DNA of 64,000 nucleotides from E44-bin88 sp034419075 (GTDB lineage: Bacteria; Chloroflexota; Dehalococcoidia; Dehalococcoidales; BS750m-G39), in contig DAOULR010000009.1 in NCBI GenBank assembly GCA_034419075.1, forward strand, positions 62,001 to 126,000, written 5' to 3'. Below are positions 51,575 through 58,341 of this stretch, one piece after another (within the stretch, counting starts at the first letter, position 1; the number at the start of each line of letters is the position of its first letter). The translations under genes and the position numbers were made by a program. The notes beneath the pieces were generated by a model. The model searched no databases. It saw only the letters and a list, made by a program, of their open reading frames with translations, and was not told the DNA's origin.

Positions 51575-52819
51575 ATGCCTAAGATTTACCTGCTTGATGT
51601 AACCAACCGTGACGGCGTCCAGACCGCCAAGCTTGGTCTTTCTAAGCTGGAAAAAACGATGGTGAATATCTACCTCAATGAAATGGGGGTTTTTCAATCC
51701 GAGTTCGGCTTCCCCACCACCAGGCACGAGACCCGCTACCTTAACGCCAATGTGGAGCTGGCCGAGATGGGGGTACTAACGCCTATACGTTTGGGGGGCT
51801 GGATAAGAGCCATCGCTGAGGATGTTGAGCTGGCTTTCGAGAGGGTGCCCGGCATAAAACACCTGAACGTTTCCATATCCACCTCCGACCAGATGATTAA
51901 GGGCAAGTTCCAGGGCAAGAAGACCCGGAGCGACGTTATCAATAATATGACGGAGGCGGTTGATGCCGCCTGGGCCAGAGGCGCCGAGAGCATCGGCGTT
52001 AACGCCGAGGACGCCTCCCGCACCGACCTGGAATACCTGGTTGAGTTCGGGCTGGCGGCTAAGGAGCATAAGGCCACCCGACTGCGCTATTGCGACACCC
52101 TGGGTTACGATAACCCCTTCACTATCTATAATACCAACAAGGCGCTGGCGGAAAGGGTGAGGCTGCCCATCGAGCAGCACTGCCACGGCGACCTGGGGAT
52201 GGCGGCGGCTAACTCACTGGCGGGGGCGAAAGGGACGATTGACGGCGGGCAGGACGCCTACATCAACACTACCATCAACGGCATCGGGGAGAGAGCGGGC
52301 AACGCCGACCTGGTGACCGTTATCCTGGCGGTGACCAAGTCCAAGGACTTCGCCGAAAAATATAAGTTCGGTAACCCAATAAAGCTGTCCAAGGCCTGGA
52401 AGATTGCCAAGTTCGCCGAGTACGCCTTCGACGTGCCCATTCCCATCAACCAGCCCGGTGTCGGTGCCAACGCCTTCGCCCACGAGTCGGGGATACACGC
52501 TGATGGCGTCTTGAAAGACCCGGAAAACTACGAGCTCTACGGCTTTAGGGAACTGGGGCGGGGCGACCCCATCAAGGTGGACACGGGGCGAGAGATTATC
52601 GCTGGGCAGTACAGCGGCATTTCTGGCTTCAGCCACGTCATGGGTAAGATTAAAGACGTGTCTTTTAAAAGCAATAAAGAAGCCAACGACGTACTGGAGC
52701 TGGTGAGATACGCCAACGTCCTCTCGCATAAGCCCCTGGTCGAGGACGAGCTGCTCTTTATCGCCAACTACCCCGAGATTGCCAAGCAATTGCTAACGTC
52801 TACCCCGCTGGCCTGGTAA
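51575..52819 (+). CDS. Homocitrate/isopropylmalate synthase family; possibly Re-citrate synthase
   Basis: A 414-residue acyl-CoA:2-oxo acid condensing enzyme. The TIM barrel opens with DVTNRDGVQTAK, a variant of the D-x-TLRDGEQ motif; metal His pair in EQHCHGDLGMAAANS; NAFAHESGIHADGVLK is the subdomain signature. There is no C-terminal LeuA regulatory domain, so leucine feedback is unlikely. Short proteins of this family act as homocitrate synthase (NifV/AksA) or as Re-face citrate synthase, the latter characterised in Dehalococcoides and Clostridium kluyveri. Given the apparent lineage I favour citrate formation, without proof. It stands alone with its own promoter and terminator. Confidence 0.8.
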   Translation: MPKIYLLDVTNRDGVQTAKLGLSKLEKTMVNIYLNEMGVFQSEFGFPTTRHETRYLNANVELAEMGVLTPIRLGGWIRAIAEDVELAFERVPGIKHLNVSISTSDQMIKGKFQGKKTRSDVINNMTEAVDAAWARGAESIGVNAEDASRTDLEYLVEFGLAAKEHKATRLRYCDTLGYDNPFTIYNTNKALAERVRLPIEQHCHGDLGMAAANSLAGAKGTIDGGQDAYINTTINGIGERAGNADLVTVILAVTKSKDFAEKYKFGNPIKLSKAWKIAKFAEYAFDVPIPINQPGVGANAFAHESGIHADGVLKDPENYELYGFRELGRGDPIKVDTGREIIAGQYSGISGFSHVMGKIKDVSFKSNKEANDVLELVRYANVLSHKPLVEDELLFIANYPEIAKQLLTSTPLAW

Positions 52820-52834
52820 CAGTTCAGAGAGATT

Positions 52835-52862
52835 GGGGCTGCCCTAGAGGCAGCCCCTTTTT
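52835..52862 (+). terminator. Terminator after the citrate/homocitrate synthase gene
   Basis: GGGGCTGCC (52835-52843) and GGCAGCCCC (52849-52857) with a 5 nt loop, then TTTTT. A textbook intrinsic terminator. Confidence 0.9.
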
Positions 52863-52877
52863 ATTTAAGGTGACATT

Positions 52878-53333
52878 ATGCCCGACCAACCACCGGCAAT
52901 GAGCTTAAAAGCCATCGGCGTCGTCAGCAACGCTATCAAGCAGCCGATAAGGCACGGCTGGAGAGAGGTCGTTTCCGAAATCACCGTCAACAGCGAGCTG
53001 ACCGAGGCGCTGGACGGGCTGGAGGAGTTCTCCCACATTATCGTCCTCTACTGGATGCACCAGCTTCCCCAAGGACGAAAGCTGGCGCTCAAGGTCCACC
53101 CCATGGGCGACCAGGCTTTGCCGCTTACCGGGCGTCTGGCCACCCGTTCTCCCAGCCGCCCCAATCCGGTAGGGCAGGCCACCGTCGAGCTTCTGGAACG
53201 GCGGGCTAACGTCCTTAAAGTAAGAGGGCTGGATGCCATCGACGGCACCCCCGTTATTGATATCAAGCCCTATATTCCGGGCTACGATTCCGCCCCCGAA
53301 GCCAAGGCGCCACGATGGATGCCGGGACACTAA
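52878..53333 (+). CDS. trmO: TrmO/TsaA-family tRNA methyltransferase
   Basis: A 151-residue protein of the TsaA (UPF0066) fold: EFSHIIVLYWMHQL, FATRSPSRPNP-like LATRSPSRPNPVG and GLDAIDGTPVIDIKPYIP. In E. coli TrmO methylates N6 of t6A37 in tRNA-Thr; bacterial single-domain members may differ in target. It overlaps the downstream DNA glycosylase gene by 19 bp, so the two are co-expressed. Confidence 0.9.
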   Translation: MPDQPPAMSLKAIGVVSNAIKQPIRHGWREVVSEITVNSELTEALDGLEEFSHIIVLYWMHQLPQGRKLALKVHPMGDQALPLTGRLATRSPSRPNPVGQATVELLERRANVLKVRGLDAIDGTPVIDIKPYIPGYDSAPEAKAPRWMPGH

Positions 53334-53947
53334 CCAATATCTACCAGAAGCTGCTGGACTGCTTTGGCCCACAGCACTGGTGGCCCGCCGAGGAGCCCTT
53401 CGAGGTCATTGTCGGCGCCATACTCACCCAGTCCGCCGCCTGGGGGAACGTGGAGAAGGCGATAGCGAATTTGCAGGGTGCGGGAGCGCTGTCGCCACAG
53501 GCGTTGAGGAAGCTTCCCAAGGCTAAGCTGGCCGAGATGGTCTATCCCTGCGGCTACTACAACGCAAAGGCGCTCAAGCTCAAGGCCTTTGCTCTCTGGC
53601 TGGGTAATCACTACGACGATGACCTTGATAGACTGTTTGCCCTTGATGCGGTTGACCTTCGTCAACAACTACTCTCGGTGCACGGTATTGGGCCAGAGAC
53701 GGCCGATTCCATAATACTCTACGCTGCCGAGAAGCCCGTCTTCGTCATCGATGCCTACACGCGGCGCATCATAAGCCGACTGGGCTTAGCTCCGGAAAAG
53801 GATAGCTACGCTGCCTATCAGGCGCTTTTTATGGATAACCTGTCCCGCGATACCCAAATGTTCAACGAGTACCACGCTCTGCTGGTATGCCTTGGTAAGA
53901 ACGTCTGCCGCCGCCAGCCGCTCTGCGGGGATTGCTGTTTGAATTGA
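53315..53947 (+). CDS. HhH-GPD DNA glycosylase, endonuclease III-related (MagIII-like)
   Basis: A 210-residue base-excision repair protein. The HhH motif is VHGIGPETADSIILYA and the catalytic Asp is in FVIDAYTRRI. A C-terminal cysteine cluster (CLGKNVCRRQPLCGDC) probably binds a 4Fe-4S cluster. The usual Nth lysine in the hairpin (GRKTA) is replaced by Glu (GPETA), as in MagIII-type alkyl-base glycosylases, so beta-lyase activity is doubtful. It overlaps trmO by 19 bp. Confidence 0.88.
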   Translation: MDAGTLTNIYQKLLDCFGPQHWWPAEEPFEVIVGAILTQSAAWGNVEKAIANLQGAGALSPQALRKLPKAKLAEMVYPCGYYNAKALKLKAFALWLGNHYDDDLDRLFALDAVDLRQQLLSVHGIGPETADSIILYAAEKPVFVIDAYTRRIISRLGLAPEKDSYAAYQALFMDNLSRDTQMFNEYHALLVCLGKNVCRRQPLCGDCCLN

Positions 53948-53970
53948 TATTTGTCGGTTGTAATCCCCTT

Positions 53971-54150
53971 CCACCTTGATAGCGTACGTTGTTTTGTCTC
54001 ACCCAATACCCACCCTATAGGGGTGGTACCCCCTTTATACTCTCCTTTAGGGTTACACCCTTCCCCACCTTTTGGGGTGTTTAAGAGGGGCGCAGCCCCT
54101 CTTTACCTTAAAAGGGCGGCGGGTGGGAAAAGATATAAAATGGAGTGGGG
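53971..54150 (-). repeat. Dispersed intergenic repeat, copy E
   Basis: In minus orientation: CCACCTTGATAGCGTACG, arm TCTCACCCAATACCCACCC, hairpin AAGAGGGGCGCAGCCCCTCTT, then CTTTACCTTAAAAGGGCGG, GGGTGGGAAAAGATATAAAA and TGGAGTGGGG. It is an uninterrupted copy and shows what copy C looked like before the transposon. It fills most of the gap between the glycosylase and crotonase genes. Confidence 0.78.
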
Positions 54151-54244
54151 ATGTGTGGCGCCTTCATAAATCTTCCCCTTTCCCAGTCCTATGGCAATCT
54201 TGACGGCAGGTTGAGGGTTGGTTAATATGGGGATGGGGAAAAGC

Positions 54245-54982
54245 ATGCCCTATTCCACAGTTAGCTACACCAGGAAAGACCACGTGGCTTACCTGACCCT
54301 GAACCGCCCTGGAGCCGTTAACAAAATCAACCTAGAGTTGTCCCAGGAGCTGGAGGATGCTTGCCGACAGGCCAACCAGGACGACGAGGTCTATGTCGTC
54401 GTCCTCAGCGGGGCGGGCAAGGCCTTCTGCGGGGGTGGTGAGGGAAAAGGGGCGGTCTATGGCGTTGCTTCTGCTGTCGCTGCCATCGAGAAACCGGTTA
54501 TTGCCGCCATCAACGGCGACGCTTTGGGGCAGGGCTTAGAATTAGCTCTGAGCTGTGATATAAGGCTGGCTTCGGATAAAGCCAAGCTCGGTTTTCCCGA
54601 AGTTGCTCAAGGGCTTATCCCCGCCGACGGCGGCACCCAGAGGTTGGCGCGGCTGGTGGGGAGGGGCAAGGCCTTGGAATTAATACTAACTGCGGAGACC
54701 GTAACTGCTGCTGAGGCGCTTGAAATCGGGCTGGTGGACCGGGTGGTAGAGAGTTCTCAACTGGCGGAAGAAGCCAAGGCTCTAACTGCTACCATCGCCA
54801 GCAAGGGGCCGATTGCGCTGAGGTTTATCAAGGAGGCGGTGAACAAGGGGCTGGACTTAACCTTAGAGCAGGGGCTGCGCCTCGAGGGTGACCTGTATTT
54901 CTTACTTCATACTACCGCCGATAGAACCGAGGGCATCAACGCCTTCTTGAAGAAAAGACCGCCCAAGTTCAAAAACAAATGA
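54245..54982 (+). CDS. Enoyl-CoA hydratase/isomerase family protein (atypical)
   Basis: Crotonase-fold protein of about 245 residues, starting MPYSTVSYTRKDHVAYL. In-frame TTG/ATG codons lie up to 9 codons upstream; the ATG at 54245 follows GGGGAAAAGC. The oxyanion-hole segment reads AFCGGGEGKGAV instead of the usual AFCAGADL, and the active-site loop reads FPEVAQGLIPADGGTQRL, where the family often has GAGGTQRL. It is thus a diverged member and could hydrate, isomerise or hydrolyse another acyl-CoA. It overlaps the next crotonase gene by 4 bp. Confidence 0.88.
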   Translation: MPYSTVSYTRKDHVAYLTLNRPGAVNKINLELSQELEDACRQANQDDEVYVVVLSGAGKAFCGGGEGKGAVYGVASAVAAIEKPVIAAINGDALGQGLELALSCDIRLASDKAKLGFPEVAQGLIPADGGTQRLARLVGRGKALELILTAETVTAAEALEIGLVDRVVESSQLAEEAKALTATIASKGPIALRFIKEAVNKGLDLTLEQGLRLEGDLYFLLHTTADRTEGINAFLKKRPPKFKNK

Positions 54983-55695
54983 GCAATTTCGAGACCATAA
55001 TCTACGAAAAAAATAACGGGCTGGCCTACGTCACCCTGAACCGCCCCGAGGCTTTAAACGTCTATAATATCAAGATGCGCGATGAGCTTTACCAGGTGCT
55101 GGGTGCCATCAGGGACGACGCCGATGTCAGAGTTGCCCTTTTTCGGGGGGCTGGCGATAGAGCCTTCTGCGCCGGCGCCGACCTTAGCGAGTTCCTCACC
55201 GCCCTCTCCCCCATCATCGCCCGCCGGGCGCGCTGGGAAAGGGACGTCTGGGGGCTTTTCTTGAGCATAAATAAGCCAATGATTGCCGCCCTGCACGGCT
55301 TCGTCCTCGGTTCCGGAGTAGAGATAGCCCTCTGCTGCGACATACGCTTAGCCGCCGAAGACGTCCAGTTCGGGCTGCCCGAACCGGGGCTGGGCATAAT
55401 CCCAGCGGCGGGGGGCAGCCAGACCCTGCCCCGCATAATCGGTGGGGGAAAAGCGCTGGAGATATTGCTTTCGGGGCGGTGGGTCAAGGCCGAGGAAGCC
55501 CGCCGCCTGAAACTGGTGAGCCGAGTGCTGCCCAAGAAAGAACTGATGCCCGCCGCCGAAAAGCTGGCGGAAAGAATCGCCAACTTTAACCCGCTGGCGG
55601 TGGCTTACGCCAAGCAGGCGGTAACGCGGGGGCTCGACCTGACTTTAGCCCAAGGGCTGGAGCTCGAAGCCCGGCTGGCGGGCTCTTTAGCATAG
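54979..55695 (+). CDS. Enoyl-CoA hydratase/isomerase family protein
   Basis: Second crotonase-fold protein, 238 residues, co-translated with the first. The oxyanion region is canonical (AFCAGADLSEFLTAL) and the catalytic loop is FGLPEPGLGIIPAAGGSQTLPR. Expected to act on enoyl-CoA in fatty or aromatic acid breakdown. Two adjacent crotonases that are not close copies suggest sequential steps or a hetero-oligomer. It is followed at 9 bp by the sirtuin gene. Confidence 0.92.
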   Translation: MSNFETIIYEKNNGLAYVTLNRPEALNVYNIKMRDELYQVLGAIRDDADVRVALFRGAGDRAFCAGADLSEFLTALSPIIARRARWERDVWGLFLSINKPMIAALHGFVLGSGVEIALCCDIRLAAEDVQFGLPEPGLGIIPAAGGSQTLPRIIGGGKALEILLSGRWVKAEEARRLKLVSRVLPKKELMPAAEKLAERIANFNPLAVAYAKQAVTRGLDLTLAQGLELEARLAGSLA

Positions 55696-55704
55696 AGGAA
55701 TGCA

Positions 55705-56493
55705 ATGATAGAAGAAACGCTGGATAGTTTAGCTAGAAAAGCGGCCGAGCTTATTGTTGCCGCCAGAAAGCTGGTGGTCTTTAGCGGCGCCGGCATCAGC
55801 ACCGAGTCGGGGATTCCCGATTTCCGCAGTCCCGGCGGTATCTGGAGCCGCTTCGACCCCGAGGACTTCACCTACCAGAAGTTCACCACCGACATCGAGG
55901 CCAGGAGGAAGCAGTGGCGGATGCTGGGGGAGGGGCACCTGACCACTAACGCTCAGCCCAACCTGGCCCACTACGCTATCGCCGAGCTGGATGAATTGGG
56001 CAAGCTGGACTGCGTCGTCACCCAGAACGTGGATAACCTGCACCACAAGGCGGGGGTGCCCGCGGAGAAGGTTTTCGAGCTACACGGCAACGTGCAGTGG
56101 GCGGTCTGCCTGGACTGCGGACGGCGCTACCCCTTCGAGCATATCAAAGCCCGGTGGGATGGGGGTGAGGAGATACCTGACTGCGAAGAGTGCGGAGGGA
56201 TGCTCAAGCCCGACGCCGTCCTCTTCGGTGAGGCCCTGCCGGCAGACGTCTTAGAGGAAGCCTCTCGGCGCTCCTCCCAGAGTGACCTCTTTATCGTGGT
56301 CGGCTCGACGCTGATCGTCTACCCCGCCGCCTATATGCCCGCCTACGCGTTGCGGGCGGGGGCCAAATTAATCATCGTCAACCTAAGCGATACCCCGCTG
56401 GACCCACAGGCTAGTGTCCTCATCAGGGCCAAGGCGGGGGAGGCCATGTCCCGGATAGTCGAAAAAGTTAAGGATAAACTGGAGACAAAATGA
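55705..56493 (+). CDS. NAD-dependent protein deacylase (sirtuin)
   Basis: Removes acyl groups from lysines using NAD+. The 262-residue protein has FSGAGISTESGIPDFRSPGG near residues 31-50, TQNVDNLHH, the catalytic His in ELHGN, a zinc site with CLDCG and CEECGG, and VVGSTLIVYPAA. GAGGAA precedes the ATG. Its stop overlaps the start of the acyl-CoA ligase by 4 bp; sirtuins commonly reactivate acetylated acyl-CoA synthetases, so the pairing is likely functional. Confidence 0.95.
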   Translation: MIEETLDSLARKAAELIVAARKLVVFSGAGISTESGIPDFRSPGGIWSRFDPEDFTYQKFTTDIEARRKQWRMLGEGHLTTNAQPNLAHYAIAELDELGKLDCVVTQNVDNLHHKAGVPAEKVFELHGNVQWAVCLDCGRRYPFEHIKARWDGGEEIPDCEECGGMLKPDAVLFGEALPADVLEEASRRSSQSDLFIVVGSTLIVYPAAYMPAYALRAGAKLIIVNLSDTPLDPQASVLIRAKAGEAMSRIVEKVKDKLETK

Positions 56494-58064
56494 TTATAAG
56501 CGAATTTCTCGACCTTTCCGCCCTGCTCGTCCCGGAGAGGACGGCCATAACCTTCGAGGGCAAGCGCTACAGCTACGCTAAGCTCAAGGAGAGGGTCAAC
56601 CGACTGGCCGACGCCCTGAACCGCCTGGGCTTAAAGAAGGGCGACCGGGCGGCTATCCTTGAAGTCAACTGTAACCAGTACGTCGAGGCCTGCTTCGCCA
56701 CCGTCAAGCTGGGGGCAATCTTTGTTCCACTCAACTTCCGCGTAAGGCAGGACGAGCTGACCTACCTGGTGCATGAAGCCGAGCCCACCGTACTCTTCGT
56801 CGGCAGCCGTTACGTTGATATGGTGCGCCGCGTTCAGCTCCAGCTGCCCTCAGTGAAGAACTTTATTATCATCGGGGGTGGGGATAAGGGGATGCTTAAC
56901 TACGACGAGCTGCTCGAATCCGGCTCGCCCGAGGACAAAACCTTTGCCGAGGTTAAAGACGAGGATATAGCCATGCTCATGTTCACCGCGGGCACGACCG
57001 GTTTTCCTAAGGGGGTGCCGCAGGAGCATAACGCCTACAGCTCCTACGTACTGAGCAACGTTGACCCGCCGGACATGGAGGCGCCTGCTGAGACCAACCT
57101 GCTGGTTATGCCCCTCTACCACGTGGCCGGCATGCAGGCCCTGATGGCCAGCATCTACGGCGGGCGAACCATCGCCCTGCTGCGGCAGTTCGAGGAAAAG
57201 GAATGGTTCGAGACGGTGCAGCGAGAGGAAGCAACTAGGGTGATGGTGGTGCCGACCATGCTCAAAAGAATCGTGGAATACCCCGACTTCGACAAATACG
57301 ACCTCTCCAGCGTGCGGGTGGTGACCTACGGCGCCGCCTTCTGCCCCTACGAGGTGCTCAAGGAGACGATAAGGCTCTTTCCGGGGCGGGCGCTGATAAA
57401 CGCCTTCGGTGGCACCGAGACCTCTTCCACCATAGCTGCCCTCAGGGCCGAAGACCAGATAATCACCGGCCAGGAATCCGAAGCGGAGAAAGAAAAGAAA
57501 CTGAAGCGTCTGGCCCATTCCATCGGGCTGCCCACGGAGGACGTCGAGATTCAGGTTAGGGGTGCCAAGGGGCGGGAGTTAGCCGCTGGCCAGACGGGTG
57601 AGATAGTTGTCCGCGGCGCCCGCATCATGAAGGGCTACTGGAAGGACGAAGAAAAGACCAAAAAGGCTTTTACCGCCGACGGCTGGTACCGCACCGGCGA
57701 CATGGGCTATAAGGACGAGGAGGGATATATCTACCTCAGTGGGCGCGCAGACGACATCATCGTGCGCGGTGGCGAGAACATCGGCCCCAGTGAGGTGGAA
57801 AGCGTCCTCACCAGCCACCCCAAGATAGAGGAGGCGGGAGTCATCGGGGTCAAGGATTTGGAGTGGGGGCAGCAGGTCAGGGCCGTCATCAGGCTCAAAA
57901 AGGGGGAAAACGCCAGCGAGGCGGATATTATCGATTTTTGCCGTCCCCACCTGGCTGGCTTTAAGCGCCCGACCTCGGTAATCTTTGTCAGCGAAGAGCT
58001 GCCCAAGACGAGCACAGGCAAGATACTGCGCCGTAAGCTCCGCGAGCAGTACGGCCAGCCTTAG
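56490..58064 (+). CDS. AMP-forming acyl-CoA ligase
   Basis: Activates a carboxylic acid to its CoA ester through an acyl-AMP. The 524-residue ANL enzyme has the P-loop MFTAGTTGFPKGVP, NAFGGTETSS, the Asp in GWYRTGDMGYKDEEGY and the C-terminal PKTSTGKILRRK, whose Lys511 is the catalytic residue that is reversibly acetylated in this family. The long N-terminus resembles fatty-acyl/CaiC-type ligases; the substrate is not known. It is co-translated with the sirtuin and downstream of two crotonases. Confidence 0.93.
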   Translation: MIISEFLDLSALLVPERTAITFEGKRYSYAKLKERVNRLADALNRLGLKKGDRAAILEVNCNQYVEACFATVKLGAIFVPLNFRVRQDELTYLVHEAEPTVLFVGSRYVDMVRRVQLQLPSVKNFIIIGGGDKGMLNYDELLESGSPEDKTFAEVKDEDIAMLMFTAGTTGFPKGVPQEHNAYSSYVLSNVDPPDMEAPAETNLLVMPLYHVAGMQALMASIYGGRTIALLRQFEEKEWFETVQREEATRVMVVPTMLKRIVEYPDFDKYDLSSVRVVTYGAAFCPYEVLKETIRLFPGRALINAFGGTETSSTIAALRAEDQIITGQESEAEKEKKLKRLAHSIGLPTEDVEIQVRGAKGRELAAGQTGEIVVRGARIMKGYWKDEEKTKKAFTADGWYRTGDMGYKDEEGYIYLSGRADDIIVRGGENIGPSEVESVLTSHPKIEEAGVIGVKDLEWGQQVRAVIRLKKGENASEADIIDFCRPHLAGFKRPTSVIFVSEELPKTSTGKILRRKLREQYGQP

Positions 58065-58324
58065 TCCTTTACGCGGCTAATTTCAAAGACCACCGGGTTA
58101 TCGGGGTCGGGGCAGACCGCGGTGGTGCGGTCGGGGTCTTTCTCCCAGGGGAAGGTGCCGCCGAACATCAGCGGCGTTATAAAGGGGAGCAGGGAGGCGA
58201 AGGCAAAGATACACATGCCCTGGGGCGTCTTTTCCCCGACCAGCCACTCATCACCGACCTTATGCCCCTCTTCACAGTGACCCTTCTGGCTTATTACCTT
58301 GACCCTGACAAAGCTTTCCGCCAT
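58061..58324 (-). CDS. TIGR04076-like small protein
   Basis: An 87-residue protein: VKVISQKGHCEEGHKVGDEW, a central hydrophobic segment CIFAFASLLPFITPLMFGG, WEKDPDRTTAVCPDP and VVFEISRV. This matches the TIGR04076 family pattern, which has two conserved cysteines and unknown function. It occurs in anaerobes near redox genes. AAGGAG precedes the ATG, and it is 17 bp downstream of the HdrD-like gene, so the two probably share a transcript. It overlaps the acyl-CoA ligase by 4 bp, convergent. Confidence 0.8.
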   Translation of the reverse strand: MAESFVRVKVISQKGHCEEGHKVGDEWLVGEKTPQGMCIFAFASLLPFITPLMFGGTFPWEKDPDRTTAVCPDPDNPVVFEISRVKD

Positions 58325-58341
58325 TTCTTCTCCTTTAAGGG

